DNA of 64,000 nt from Pseudoalteromonas sp. '520P1 No. 423' (GCF_001269985.1 NZ_BBZB01000001.1:3162001-3226000), one strand, 5' to 3'; numbered from the stretch's first letter, positions 9,028-18,383 are shown. The notes: generated by a model from the letters alone, not told the origin. Made by a program: numbers and translations.

Positions 9028-9048
9028 AAGCCCCTAAAGTAGGGGCTT
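9028..9048. terminator. Hairpin terminator after the DUF2750 gene
   Basis: Stem AAGCCCCT / AGGGGCTT with a five-base loop between the DUF2750 gene (plus) and a minus-strand remnant ending at 9059. Confidence 0.7.
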
Positions 9049-9058
9049 GTATATTGCG

Positions 9059-9364
9059 CTATCTTTTTGCTACTAAATCCTTCTGACGCCTTACTTTATC
9101 ACCAGATTGTAATCGCTCTGCACCACGAATAATCACCTCTGTTCCCGCATTAATATTTCCAGAAATCGATACCCACTCAGCTATTCCTAAGCCAACTAAT
9201 ACATTTATTTTTTGTGCTTCATCGTTTTCATCAACCGTTAAAATGAATGTTTCTTTTTCTCTTACAATTAATGCATCCCTAGGCACTAAAGTCGCCATTT
9301 TTGGTAAAGAAACTGTAACCCCAGAGCCTGATACAAGATTTAAACCATCAGTAGATAAATGCAC
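9059..9364 (-). pseudogene. C-terminal remnant of an RND efflux periplasmic adaptor
   Basis: About 100 residues resembling only the membrane-proximal C-terminal end of HlyD/MFP adaptors: GSGVTVSLPKMATLVPRDALIVR, then VLVGLGIAEWVSISGNINAGTEVIIRGAERLQSGDKV. The lipoyl, hairpin and beta-barrel parts of the usual 350-residue protein are absent. The reading frame runs upstream for a few codons (FAIASVDVHLS...) and then merges with unrelated sequence. No pump gene follows. Probably the relic of a deleted efflux operon. Confidence 0.65.
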
Positions 9365-9374
9365 ATCAACTGAT

Positions 9375-9833
9375 GCAATTGCAAAAGTAAGAGAACATAA
9401 AGGGTACCGTTGGCTCGCAACTAAGAAAACTGAGCAATCACCTTTGGTTTTTCAGTCCCTTATTATTTTTAACAGTGAAGATCATAGTAGTTGCGTACTT
9501 AAAGTCGATTTTTATCATAAATTGAAACAACAACTAAATGAAGATGGAGTCATATTTTTAAACTTACTTCCTAAAGATGCAGCTCAATTACAGCAAATCT
9601 TACTATTAATACGCCAAGCTTTTAACTATGTGACTTTAGTTGAATATCCAGATCATAAAAATATAGTTCTAATTATTTCTATCAAGAAAATTCCTGATAA
9701 ACAACAACTCCTAGATTTTACTGCTAAACATGTACAAGAACAGAGTTTTGATTTCCAAAATATTATAACGTCAATGCTTTATATTCCAGCTAAAAAAGCC
9801 AGCCTTAATTTTATTGACGAGGAAAAGGTATAA
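9375..9833 (+). pseudogene. C-terminal remnant resembling a spermidine synthase-type protein
   Basis: An open frame whose last ~150 residues (SLIIFNSEDHSSCVLKVDFY, then LKQQLNEDGVIFLNLLPKDA, LIRQAFNYVTLVEYP, NIVLIISIKKIP) resemble the tail of spermidine-synthase or class-I methyltransferase domains: helix, GVIFLNL strand, then the C-terminal strand pair. The N-terminal SAM-binding half is missing, and upstream the frame runs antisense through the efflux-adaptor remnant. The family assignment is tentative. The abrupt junction near 9370-9400 points to a deletion joining two broken genes. Confidence 0.45.
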
Positions 9834-9876
9834 ACAGATAATACCCTCAGCATAAATCAATACAGAATTTAGTCTT

Positions 9877-10254
9877 ATGAACAGAATATTTAAATTAACT
9901 ACAAGCAGTTTTGTTTTACTCACTAGCCTTTTATTAGTGGGTTGCGAAGAAAAAGAAGAGATTAAACAAGAGGCTACTGAAGTAAAACAAGATGTTAAGC
10001 AAGCATTAAGTGAAGCTTGGCAAGGTGCTAAAGAATCTGGCAAAGAGTTTAAAGATGAGTCTTTAACTGAGTTATTAGATGAAACTAAAGCTTTAGGACA
10101 TACCTTAGCAACAGAAGGCAAAGCATTAGGCAAAGACTTAGTTGAGCAAGGTAAAGAAATGGCAAGCGATGCAACAGAAGAGGCAAAAAGAGCGGCCGAT
10201 GAACTTGCTAAAAAGATAAAAGCACAGCGCGAAGCAATCGAGAATTCAAACTAA
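9877..10254 (+). CDS. Small helical lipoprotein
   Basis: 125 residues. The signal peptide ends with lipobox LLVGC (cysteine about 23), so the protein is lipid-anchored. The mature part is entirely charged amphipathic helix with imperfect 11-residue-like repeats (VKQDVKQALSEAWQGAKESG, ETKALGHTLATEGKALGKDL), reminiscent of LEA or apolipoprotein-type helices. No enzyme motif. It lies between the gene remnants and the amidase gene, with about 250 noncoding bases on its 3' side. Function unknown; an envelope stress or spacer role is only a guess. Confidence 0.8.
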   Translation: MNRIFKLTTSSFVLLTSLLLVGCEEKEEIKQEATEVKQDVKQALSEAWQGAKESGKEFKDESLTELLDETKALGHTLATEGKALGKDLVEQGKEMASDATEEAKRAADELAKKIKAQREAIENSN

Positions 10255-10501
10255 ACTTTACATCAATGTAAATACTTATAAACACGATATTTTAACTCCC
10301 TCCCACCTAATAAGGGCTGTAACTAAGTTATGTGCATCCACTAATTTATTTAGTTTAAATGCAAGTGTAACTTTACAGCCTTAACTTATATCAATTTAAT
10401 ATATTTTCATATAAAACAAACTACTAGTTGATTTAATTAAGCTCGTACATTGTAAGGTATTCAGTTATAACGGAGATTATTAAAACACCTTAGGACTTAA
10501 A

Positions 10502-12028
10502 ATGTATCTAAAAAAAATAATAATACCCATACTGTTAATACATGCTTTTTCGTCACATGCTCATATTAATGAGAATTTAACAGTCAGACAAATTCATCAA
10601 AAAATGCAAAGCGATGAACTGACTAGCCAGGAACTTGTTCAATTTTATTTAGACCGCATTAAAAAATATGATGATAACGGCAATAAACTTAATGCCGTTG
10701 TTCAACTCAATTCAAATGCCCTTTTACAAGCAAAACAACTAGATAAATATTATCTACAATATGGTAAAAAAGGCCCATTACATGGCATACCTGTTTTATT
10801 AAAAGATAATATTGATACAAATGATGGCATGGCAAATACTGCAGGCTCTTATGCATTAGCGGATAACTATCCTAATAAAAATGCTTTTTTGGTTGAAAAA
10901 CTCATTGAAGATGGCGCTATTATTTTAGGAAAAACAAATTTAAGTGAATGGGCAAACTTTCGCTCTACCAATGCTTCTAGTGGTTGGAGCGGATTATACG
11001 GACAAAGTAAAAACCCCTACGATCCAACAGCTAGTCCATGTGGTTCAAGTTCGGGTTCAGGTATCGCTATTGCAGCTAACTTTGCAACTTTAGCCGTTGG
11101 CACTGAGACTGATGGCTCAGTTACCTGCCCTTCAGCTGTTAATGGTATTGTTGGTCTTAAGCCTACTTTAGGCACTATAAGCCGCAGCGGTATTATTCCT
11201 ATTTCTCGTAGTCAAGATACCGCAGGCACCATGACACGTAACGTAACGGATGCGGCTATCATGCTCAATTCATTAGTCGCTAAAGATAAGTCAGATTCAG
11301 CTAGCATAGATTCAAAAGTTGACTACTTATCGCACCTTAAAACCGATGGTTTAAAAGGAAAACGTATCGGCATTGCCCGTAATTTAATGGGTTATCATAA
11401 AAAGTTAGATGATGTTTTTGAGCAAGCTGTTAAAGACTTAAAAGCCCAAGGCGCCATCATTATTGATAACGCTAATATTGAAACCTATGGTCAATGGAAT
11501 AGCCCTGAATTTGAAGTACTTTTATATGAATTCAAACATGGTTTAAATAACTATTTAAAACACGTTAAAGGTCGTTCTCCAAAGTCCCTTGAGGCTTTAA
11601 TTACATTCAATTTAAAACATAAGTCAAAAGAAATGCCTTATTTTGAACAAGAGTTATTTGAAATGGCACAATCTAAAGGGAAATTAACAGATCAGCAGTA
11701 TTTAGATGCCTTAGAGAAAAGTAAATTATTAACACAAGACAAAGGCATCGACTTAGTTTTAAAAAAGCATAATCTTGATTTAATTATCGCACCAACTTCA
11801 CAGCCTGCCTGGAAAACTGATTGGATAACGGGCGATCACTTTTTAGGTTCAGCATCATCTGCCGCTGCAGTATCGGGTTATCCGCACATTACTGTACCTA
11901 TGGGTTATGTACATCACTTACCGGTTGGCATTTCAATGTTTGGTGCAAAATTATCTGAAGGAACTTTAATAGAAGCAGCTTTTGGATTTGAGCAAGCCAC
12001 ATTACATCGCAAGCCTCCTAGACTTTAA
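10502..12028 (+). CDS. Exported amidase-signature family hydrolase
   Basis: 508 residues; signal peptide about 1-20 (ending SSHA). The amidase signature fold is clear: catalytic lysine K101 in PVLLKDNIDT, cis-serine region CGSSSGSG (180-187) and nucleophile serine about S206 in GTETDGSVTCPSAVNG, with GLKPT and SGIIPISRSQDTAGTM following. The Ser-cisSer-Lys triad is complete. Family members hydrolyse amides or peptide-like bonds; secreted versions exist but the substrate cannot be told from sequence. Not GatA: exported and no gatCB neighbours. Confidence 0.88.
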   Translation: MYLKKIIIPILLIHAFSSHAHINENLTVRQIHQKMQSDELTSQELVQFYLDRIKKYDDNGNKLNAVVQLNSNALLQAKQLDKYYLQYGKKGPLHGIPVLLKDNIDTNDGMANTAGSYALADNYPNKNAFLVEKLIEDGAIILGKTNLSEWANFRSTNASSGWSGLYGQSKNPYDPTASPCGSSSGSGIAIAANFATLAVGTETDGSVTCPSAVNGIVGLKPTLGTISRSGIIPISRSQDTAGTMTRNVTDAAIMLNSLVAKDKSDSASIDSKVDYLSHLKTDGLKGKRIGIARNLMGYHKKLDDVFEQAVKDLKAQGAIIIDNANIETYGQWNSPEFEVLLYEFKHGLNNYLKHVKGRSPKSLEALITFNLKHKSKEMPYFEQELFEMAQSKGKLTDQQYLDALEKSKLLTQDKGIDLVLKKHNLDLIIAPTSQPAWKTDWITGDHFLGSASSAAAVSGYPHITVPMGYVHHLPVGISMFGAKLSEGTLIEAAFGFEQATLHRKPPRL

Positions 12029-12037
12029 CGGCTAAAA

Positions 12038-12069
12038 AACCGGTAATAATAAAAGCATCATTACCGGTT
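12038..12069. terminator. Bidirectional terminator between amidase and LysE-type genes
   Basis: Ten-base stem AACCGGTAAT / ATTACCGGTT with a 12-base loop, ten bases past the amidase stop. A-rich left flank and T-rich right flank serve both strands. Confidence 0.8.
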
Positions 12070-12091
12070 TAATTTGATTGAATTCACTAGT

Positions 12092-12713
12092 TTACTTTTG
12101 CTTTAAAGCTGCAACAGCTAATCCCGATGTTATGGAGGTAAAACCAGCTCCCATATTAAGTGCATTAATAACTTTAGGTTTTTGTTTTAACCAACTAGAA
12201 AGCTTTGATGAAAACACGCCCATAAGCGAAAAACCCGCAGCAGTTAAAAATGCAAACCACATTCCATAAGCTAGCATTTGAATGGTAACAAAGCCTAGCT
12301 CTGGATTAACAAATTGTGGGATAAATGCTAAAACAAATAACCCAAGCTTTGGGTTGAGTGCCGCAGATAAAAATCCAGTAATGGAAATAGATTTTATAGG
12401 TTGTTTAGCAGCATGCTCAAGGTTGATTAAACTGAGAGATTTAAGTACTTTTATACCTAAATAAATTAAATAAGCAACGCCCAAAAATTTGACCCCCATA
12501 AAAGCCATTTCAGACGTTTTTATTAATAAAGTTAAATCAAAAGTAGCGGTTACAATATGAAATTCCAGTTCCAGATGCAGCCCCTGAAATACAAGCTGCG
12601 AGTTTACCTTGACTCAATCCGCGACCTATCGCCAAAATATTATCCGGCCCTGGAGATATAACCAATAATAAACACGCTAATGTGTAAGCTAACCAAACTT
12701 CCATGGGAAACAT
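12092..12713 (-). pseudogene. LysE/RhtB-family amino-acid exporter, frameshifted
   Basis: Two frames together make a LysE-family exporter of about 205 residues. The first (from ATG 12713, after AAGGAAC) reads MFPMEVWLAYTLACLLLVIS, PGPDNILAIGRGLSQG, ASGTGIS and then stops. The second continues HIVTATFDLTLLIKTSEMAF and onward to GVAYLIYLG and the C-terminal helices. One base is missing around 12557-12563 (GGAATTTCAT). The remainder of both halves is intact, so the mutation is recent or a read error. If real, the exporter is inactive. Family substrates are amino acids, homoserine lactones or similar. Confidence 0.82.
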
Positions 12714-12897
12714 AACAAGTTCCTTTTTCAAAAAATAACAATGAGATAGCTATCTTCACTATATCCATTAAAAATCGTAGCAACAAGTCACTATTTGATT
12801 TTTATTGTAACTGCTTTAGCTAATACCTTTATAAACTGTTAGAATGCGCGCCACTTAAAATTGTGGTGTAAAAACATCACCAAATATGGATAACATC

Positions 12898-13233
12898 ATG
12901 TCTAAATTTTTCTTCCGTGGTAAGCCTGATATTATGGGTAAAAATAACATGGGGACTTACAAACCTAAGCCTACTGTTAAGCTAGGTACGGAATCAAACC
13001 CATTGACACTAAACGTGCAATCAGATGAACGTAAAGAAGAAGTTGAAGTCACTGTAAATGAGCATAACTTCTTCGCAAATATCACAGTTAATGCTGGTAT
13101 TGAAGAAAACATTAAAGAACTTGATGCCGTTTTAAACGTTCCTAAAACACAAACTTTTGAAAAGACACCAAACAGAAATGAACCATGTTCATGTGGTAGC
13201 AATAAAAAATACAAAAAGTGTTGTGGAAAGTAA
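12898..13233 (+). CDS. SEC-C motif metal-binding protein (PBPRA1643-type)
   Basis: 111 residues. The N-terminus MSKFFFRGKPDIMGKNNMG is characteristic of a small family of marine gammaproteobacterial SEC-C proteins. The C-terminus NEPCSCGSNKKYKKCCGK is the SEC-C zinc-binding motif (CxCxnCC), as at the end of SecA. An ATG lies four codons upstream at 12886, but family similarity and GGAT spacing favour 12898. Function unknown; the SEC-C tail suggests zinc and possibly ribosome or chaperone contact by analogy with SecA. Confidence 0.85.
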   Translation: MSKFFFRGKPDIMGKNNMGTYKPKPTVKLGTESNPLTLNVQSDERKEEVEVTVNEHNFFANITVNAGIEENIKELDAVLNVPKTQTFEKTPNRNEPCSCGSNKKYKKCCGK

Positions 13234-13342
13234 TTCACTATAAAAAATAGCGAGTACTTAGAATTTCAATTAAAAAGCTGCTAAATTAGAAAAAGTATAT
13301 TCATAATCAAGTAAAGACAAAGGTATATTTTAGGATCTCTTA

Positions 13343-13960
13343 ATGGCAAAAATATTATGTTTTGGTGATTCTAATACGTGGGGTACCACCCCAAATACGC
13401 AGTCAAGATATGATGATAATGAGCGATGGACCGCACTGTTAAAAACGGCCTTAATAAATGTGCATCAGGTGTTCGAATCAGGCCAGCCAAACCGCACTTT
13501 AATTAAAAACCCACCTTTTTTTGGCTCAAAATCTGGCATTCAATATTTAAAGCCTTTATTAGAACTTCATTCACCTGACTTAATAATCATTATGTTAGGT
13601 ACCAATGATCTCAAAAATAAATTTGCATTGTCGCCACAACAAATAGCTCTTGGTACCTTTGATTTAATTAAACAAATTCAATTTTTTAATAAAGAAAGCC
13701 TGCATTCCAGCAAAGTGCTTTTATTATGCCCTCCACCTATTTATGAAGTTGGCTGCTATACAAGTATTTATAAAAATGGCCATGAAAAATCCAAATTATT
13801 AACAAAACACTATTTGGCGATAAGTAAACAACTTAAATGTGATTTTTTTGATGTAGGTACCCTAGTGAGAACCTGTGAGAAAGAAGGTATTCATTGGCAA
13901 GTTGCACAACATCACAAATTAGCTAAAGCACTTATTCCAATAATACAAAAGATACTTTGA
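13343..13960 (+). CDS. SGNH/GDSL-family hydrolase (arylesterase-like)
   Basis: 205 residues. Block I is ILCFGDSNTWG with the nucleophile serine, block III LIIIMLGTNDLK with the oxyanion asparagine, and block V GIHWQVAQHHKLA with the catalytic histidine; the usual aspartate three residues before it appears as glutamate (KEGIHW). No signal peptide. Family members are esterases or lipases acting on acyl or acetyl esters, and this subtype resembles cytoplasmic arylesterases. Monocistronic. Substrate unknown. Confidence 0.85.
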   Translation: MAKILCFGDSNTWGTTPNTQSRYDDNERWTALLKTALINVHQVFESGQPNRTLIKNPPFFGSKSGIQYLKPLLELHSPDLIIIMLGTNDLKNKFALSPQQIALGTFDLIKQIQFFNKESLHSSKVLLLCPPPIYEVGCYTSIYKNGHEKSKLLTKHYLAISKQLKCDFFDVGTLVRTCEKEGIHWQVAQHHKLAKALIPIIQKIL

Positions 13961-14022
13961 CCTAACCAATTATTGATTAGGTCAAATTAAAAATAGCTAA
14001 ACTCAACTATAAGCTTGTTATA

Positions 14023-14199
14023 TCATTGCAGCCTACAAGTTAAATAATTGATATCTTCACGATAAAAAAGTACTTGTTCACATATTTTCCGATGATATTC
14101 AGTGAGCGTCACGCCATTTTCCCAGCTGCCTCTGTTAATCGCCAACCTAAATTCATTACAAATTGACTGAGGTAAATTCAAAGCCACTTGTTCAAACAT
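14023..14199 (-). CDS. Short DUF1315/YeaC-like protein
   Basis: 58 residues, MFEQVALNLPQSICNEFRLA onward, with NRGSWENGVTLTEYHRKIC and EQVLFYRED, matching the helical pattern of YeaC/DUF1315 (a G-x-W-x-x-G turn followed by LT and a helix). It starts three bases after the dihydroorotate dehydrogenase stop on the same strand, so it is almost certainly cotranscribed and translationally coupled. The function of the family is unknown. Confidence 0.68.
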   Translation of the reverse strand: MFEQVALNLPQSICNEFRLAINRGSWENGVTLTEYHRKICEQVLFYREDINYLTCRLQ

Positions 14200-14202
14200 A
14201 GA

Positions 14203-15408
14203 TTAAGCTACCTTAGATTCATCGGTTATTTCTGTTATATCGGCTTCTATATTAGGCAATGGATTGCGGGAACCAACAGCCTCTTCAATTGAATTAAAGC
14301 CATCTTGTTTTAATAATTTAACTAAACCTCTGTTAATTTCACTAATATTTTGTGGGCCATCAAAAATCATAGTTGTGATCATATGTAATAAACTGGCACC
14401 TGAAGTAATTTTTTCATAAGCATCTTTTGCAGTAAATACACCACCGACTCCTATGATAGTTATTTTACCTCTAGTACGACGATAAACATGGCGGATCACA
14501 TTAGTAGAAATACGCTGTAATGGTAATCCACTCATAGCGCCTTTGCCTTTTGGCAATAAACCTTGATTAGAAGGATACTCTTCTGGAATATGCTCTTGAT
14601 TACAGCCTGGTTTTGCTAAGTTAGTTAAAACAACGCCATCCATTTTATGCTCAATACAACCATCAACTATCACATTAATTTCATCTAATGTCATATCTGC
14701 AGCCAGCTTTACATAAATAGGTTTATCCGAAATTGTTCTAATTTTTTCATTAACAGCAAGTAATAATGCATCTAAATTATTTTTATCTACGAAAGGTTCG
14801 CCATCTTGAGTGTTTGGGCAACTGATATTTATAGTGAAGTAATCACCTATATCTTTAAATAAAGTTAAGGTTTTAATGTAATCTCGGATAGATTCACTTA
14901 AAACAAACTCAGGTGTTACATTTGATTTAGCTGCATTTATACCTACCCGTAATTTACCAAAATTAACATCTTTTAATCGTGATGATATTTTTTCAGCTCC
15001 TTGGTTATTTAGGCCATACCATACAACTATCGCTTTAGATTTCACCATTCTAAATAAACGTCTACCTGGATTTCCTGGACACACTTCCCCAGTAAATGAA
15101 CCTAATTCAGCTAAACCAAACCCTAAAGATGGATATATTTTTGTTAACTCGCCATCTTTATCAAAACCTGCAGAAAGACCAACGGGATTTCTATAACTAA
15201 TGCCATCAACCCTAGTATTCAACTTTTTATTTTTATAATTAAATAGTAGTGATGTTAGCCATCTTGTAAATGGATTACTTCCAAGAAAAACACCTATTTT
15301 CTTCAAGCTATAATGGGCATTTTCAGGCTCCATAAGAAAAATAAGCGGACGCATTATCCGATATAACAAACTTAGTAAAAAGTTGCGTATTCCCACAATA
15401 AAACTCAT
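14203..15408 (-). CDS. Dihydroorotate dehydrogenase-like flavoprotein (class 2 layout, cysteine base)
   Basis: 401 residues against about 336 for E. coli PyrD. The class 2 layout is seen: a hydrophobic N-terminal membrane helix region and MEPENAHYSL, then the FMN barrel with GLSAGFDKDGE, ELGSFTG, GINAAKS and GVGGVFTAKDAYEKITSGAS. The catalytic position in YFTINISCPNT is a cysteine (C197) where class 2 enzymes have serine; cysteine is the class 1 base. There is a C-terminal extension of about 50 residues. It lies beside a uracil-degradation operon and is divergent from a TetR gene, suggesting pyrimidine metabolism but perhaps not housekeeping PyrD. Confidence 0.8.
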   Translation of the reverse strand: MSFIVGIRNFLLSLLYRIMRPLIFLMEPENAHYSLKKIGVFLGSNPFTRWLTSLLFNYKNKKLNTRVDGISYRNPVGLSAGFDKDGELTKIYPSLGFGLAELGSFTGEVCPGNPGRRLFRMVKSKAIVVWYGLNNQGAEKISSRLKDVNFGKLRVGINAAKSNVTPEFVLSESIRDYIKTLTLFKDIGDYFTINISCPNTQDGEPFVDKNNLDALLLAVNEKIRTISDKPIYVKLAADMTLDEINVIVDGCIEHKMDGVVLTNLAKPGCNQEHIPEEYPSNQGLLPKGKGAMSGLPLQRISTNVIRHVYRRTRGKITIIGVGGVFTAKDAYEKITSGASLLHMITTMIFDGPQNISEINRGLVKLLKQDGFNSIEEAVGSRNPLPNIEADITEITDESKVA

Positions 15409-15592
15409 TTATATCTCCTAAAGTTAAATTCAAAACCACAAGCGAATGATAATCGATCTCATTCGTATTAACAACAAGTGTTTTGTTACAAAATTGAAAT
15501 TAAGCATTAGTATTTTTCAAACAAAATGGTTTTATTTTTTGTTAAACTCAATTAATAAAAATAAAGCAATAATTACAAATAAGGAATGACAG

Positions 15593-16177
15593 GTGAAGGT
15601 GTCTACTAGAGAAAAGCTAAAATTTCAGGCTATGGAGCTTTTTGCAACCCAAGGTTTTTCATCAACCACAGTAGGTGCAATAGAAAAAGCAGCCGGTTTA
15701 ACAGCACGTTCTGGTGGATTTTATCGTCATTTCCCATCAAAAATGTCGGTTTTAGAGGCGATTGTTGATGAGGCAGAAGTTGAGATACTCGAAGACTTTC
15801 AACATAACCTCTCTTTACCTTTAGGTAATGTGAAACAAGAATTGCTGACAATTGGACGCATGATTTTACATATAGGTGAAAAATATCGCCCATTACGTAT
15901 ATTACTCAGAACCGAAGTAGGCACTTTACCAGAGCTTAGAGAAAAAATGAAAGTTTTCAATTCACGCCTAGCTGATGAACATTTGTTTCCTTGGATTGCA
16001 TCTAATATTAAAAATACATCGTTTAGCAGCAACTGCCCTGATGAAATGATACAAATTGTATTTGGTAGTGTATTTTATTACATGATCAGCTTAGATATAG
16101 GTGCAACACCCTATGGCATAGAGCAAAATAAATACTTAGCAACTTGGGCGGATGTTTGGACTAAAAATTTATCTTAA
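15593..16177 (+). CDS. TetR/AcrR-family transcriptional regulator
   Basis: 194 residues. The N-terminal helix-turn-helix is typical (REKLKFQAMELFATQGFSST, TVGAIEKAAGL, GGFYRHFPSKMSVLEAI), followed by a helical ligand domain. It starts with GTG at 15593, with AAGGA seven bases upstream. It is divergent from the dihydroorotate dehydrogenase-like gene (185 bases apart) and faces the 3' end of the URC operon, so it is the obvious candidate regulator for one or both. The ligand is unknown. Confidence 0.85.
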   Translation: MKVSTREKLKFQAMELFATQGFSSTTVGAIEKAAGLTARSGGFYRHFPSKMSVLEAIVDEAEVEILEDFQHNLSLPLGNVKQELLTIGRMILHIGEKYRPLRILLRTEVGTLPELREKMKVFNSRLADEHLFPWIASNIKNTSFSSNCPDEMIQIVFGSVFYYMISLDIGATPYGIEQNKYLATWADVWTKNLS

Positions 16178-16297
16178 ATTTTTACTTTTAAACCTCTAAT
16201 AATTTAGTTATATCGCCTTACTTTGTAATTAAAAAATGCAAAGTGGTAAGGCGACTATACTAAATAAAAAAGCCCAGAAGGGCCCAGGGACCGTTTT

Positions 16298-16324
16298 GAA
16301 AGAGCTAATTAAATTAGCTCTTTC
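16298..16324. terminator. Long hairpin between tetR and the URC operon
   Basis: Thirteen-base inverted repeat GAAAGAGCTAATT / AATTAGCTCTTTC, nearly without loop, between the tetR stop and the convergent operon end. A smaller GCCC...GGGC hairpin lies just before it. No strong T run directly follows, so efficiency is uncertain. Confidence 0.5.
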
Positions 16325-16481
16325 TAATGGCTAAACAATACAATAAGAAATAAAGTAAGCACAGGTTTTTTTTTATTATTTAGCATTAATATGCAAAAAC
16401 TTAATTTAAAACAAAAATAACAAATTAAAAAACTCAAATACCGAGTAAAACAGATAATTTATTTAACACTATTAGTTATAT

Positions 16482-17111
16482 CTAATCAGTTGTTTTGTAT
16501 AAACGGTCTCCAGCATCTCCTAAACCAGGTAATAAATGCCCTTTTTCATTCAAACCTCTCTCCTTGCTAATTGCAATAATATTCACATCAGGGTGAAATT
16601 GATGTAATTTTTCTACACCCGCTTGGGAGACTAGAATACAAATCATGGTAATTTTCCCTACCCCATATTGCTTTAGTCTATCTATACAAGCGATTGCTGT
16701 ATCACCTGTCGCCAGTAAAGGATCTGCTAATATCACTTCTTTGCCTGTTGATTCTTTTGGTAACCTAAAATAATACTCAACGGTATTTTGAATAAACTTA
16801 TCCCGATAAATACCAATATGCCCCGCACTGGCAAAGGGTAACATATTTAATAAGCCATCAAGCATGCCATTGCCTGCTCTCATAATAGATACAATGATAG
16901 GGGCTTGTGCTACTTCTTCTCCTTTCATTTTCTCTAGAGGAGTCTCAATATCAACACATTTAAGTGCTAGCTGTTTTGTTGATTCATAAGCTAATAAGCC
17001 ACTCACTTCATTCAATAAACGCCTAAATTCACATGATTTAGTTTCTTTGCTTCTTAATAAAGTAAGCTTATGCTGTAAAACGGGATGACTAATTATTGTT
17101 AATTTTTCCAT
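16482..17111 (-). CDS. upp: Uracil phosphoribosyltransferase
   Basis: Converts uracil and PRPP to UMP. 209 residues, closely matching Upp throughout: HPVLQHKLTLLR, PIIVSIMRAGNGMLDG, the PRPP loop ILADPLLATGDTA and the uracil-binding end LLPGLGDAGDRLY. It is the last gene of a four-gene minus-strand operon (44 bases after URC4). With the divergent paralogue at 19704 the operon carries two such enzymes. In the URC pathway UMP formation is the entry step, so this gene may serve degradation rather than, or besides, salvage. Confidence 0.93.
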   Translation of the reverse strand: MEKLTIISHPVLQHKLTLLRSKETKSCEFRRLLNEVSGLLAYESTKQLALKCVDIETPLEKMKGEEVAQAPIIVSIMRAGNGMLDGLLNMLPFASAGHIGIYRDKFIQNTVEYYFRLPKESTGKEVILADPLLATGDTAIACIDRLKQYGVGKITMICILVSQAGVEKLHQFHPDVNIIAISKERGLNEKGHLLPGLGDAGDRLYKTTD

Positions 17112-17156
17112 TGTCTTGTCCTATTCCAGTATTTGGTAATCGTATATGGCTTACTT

Positions 17157-18383
17157 TTAAAATACAGTGCCATCGCTATCTAACTTTAAGGGCGGTTCTC
17201 CAGTATTTCTTAGCGTTTGTGCTACTTTTCGACCTGCCCACCAAGTCCCGCCCTCTAACACTTTAGCTAAAGGTAATTGAGTATCTGACATATTTAATTT
17301 ATCTCGAATGCTATCTGCTATTTTATCAAGTAATACAATTGTTAAAGCTCGCCATTCAATTATTAAGTCACTATTTGCAAGGTGTGGTTTTAGTAGATTA
17401 CTTTCATCTTTTAACACTATCAATTGCTTATCTAATAGCAGGCCCCCATTACGGTATTCGGCCAAACCAGTTAGCTTTTCAATACCTGTTACTGTTATGC
17501 CCGCTTCCAAAATAGGCTCTATCAGAGAATAAGTTAACCACTGAGATAATTTATGAAAAGGTACTAAACAAGATAACGGGTCGTCAGATTTTAATTTTGA
17601 ATACGCCCATAAATCACCCATATTGATATTATTTATGCATATTCTTCCTGGCCAAATATCGCCAAAATTTATTAAAACACTCTCTAAAATAGCCTCAGCC
17701 TTGAGCTTTTCTCCATAATTATGAGTTAAGAAGTCAAGAATATTACCCGGTCTATTATGTGTAAAAGCATCATTGTTATTGAGTATATTTCCTAATTCAC
17801 ATATTAAATTAGTGCGACCATCTAACCCTTCTAAAGGGTTATTATCTGATACCTGAAAACCCACCTCTAATTTTTGTTGATTAAATGACATTAAAGATGC
17901 TGCATCAACTTGCAGGGGATGAGACTTATCACTTGAAAAAGCACCTGCCATAAACATATCAAAACTGGCAATAGCCAGGCCCTCTGAACGGGAAAAACTT
18001 TGGCCACTATTTTTATCAAAATAACGCCATTTACTCCCCGCACCCGCATCTAACAGTACAAAAACTAAAACCAAATCTAACTTAGCTCTTGCTTTATCAT
18101 ATAGAGATAAATGATTTAATTTTTCATCGAGAATTTGTAACCTATCTATATTACCAACTTGAAAATGGCTCCAGCGAGAGTGAAATGGAATATTAAGACT
18201 AGGATAATTATCCTTAATAACAGCCAATACATAGTCAGCTACTTCATCTAGCCGTGATATATTTATTTTAAACGCACCTTTACCAGCTAAGCTCAATTCA
18301 TATATTTCCTGACTTCGCTCTCTAATTTCTTTAGGCGATAATAAATAGCTCACATCATTGTCATTAATATCTGTGAAAATCAT
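17157..18383 (-). CDS. URC4/DUF1688 uracil-catabolism protein
   Basis: 408 residues resembling DUF1688, the family of fungal Urc4 required for the URC route of uracil degradation. Landmarks: VSYLLSPKEIRERSQEIYEL near the start, PFHSRWSHFQVG, LVLVFVLLDAGAGSKWRYFD with SGQSFSRSEGLAIASFDMF, and a C-terminal GTWWAGRKVAQTLR. It is soluble and without known cofactor motifs. The start overlaps the URC1 stop by four bases (ATGA), giving strong coupling. The biochemical step is inferred: it acts with URC1 after UMP formation, towards urea and a three-carbon product. Confidence 0.85.
   Translation of the reverse strand: MIFTDINDNDVSYLLSPKEIRERSQEIYELSLAGKGAFKINISRLDEVADYVLAVIKDNYPSLNIPFHSRWSHFQVGNIDRLQILDEKLNHLSLYDKARAKLDLVLVFVLLDAGAGSKWRYFDKNSGQSFSRSEGLAIASFDMFMAGAFSSDKSHPLQVDAASLMSFNQQKLEVGFQVSDNNPLEGLDGRTNLICELGNILNNNDAFTHNRPGNILDFLTHNYGEKLKAEAILESVLINFGDIWPGRICINNINMGDLWAYSKLKSDDPLSCLVPFHKLSQWLTYSLIEPILEAGITVTGIEKLTGLAEYRNGGLLLDKQLIVLKDESNLLKPHLANSDLIIEWRALTIVLLDKIADSIRDKLNMSDTQLPLAKVLEGGTWWAGRKVAQTLRNTGEPPLKLDSDGTVF

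Noticed and set aside
9771..10133. 120-residue minus-strand open frame opposite the small lipoprotein
   Set aside because: It is antisense to a well-formed lipoprotein gene with lipobox and ribosome site; the protein has the serine/leucine-rich composition of an antisense frame.
10315..10385. Possible riboswitch upstream of the amidase gene
   Set aside because: There is an imperfect inverted repeat (GGGCTGTAACT and ACTTTACAGCC about 50 bases apart) but no match to a known riboswitch core and it is over 100 bases from the start codon.
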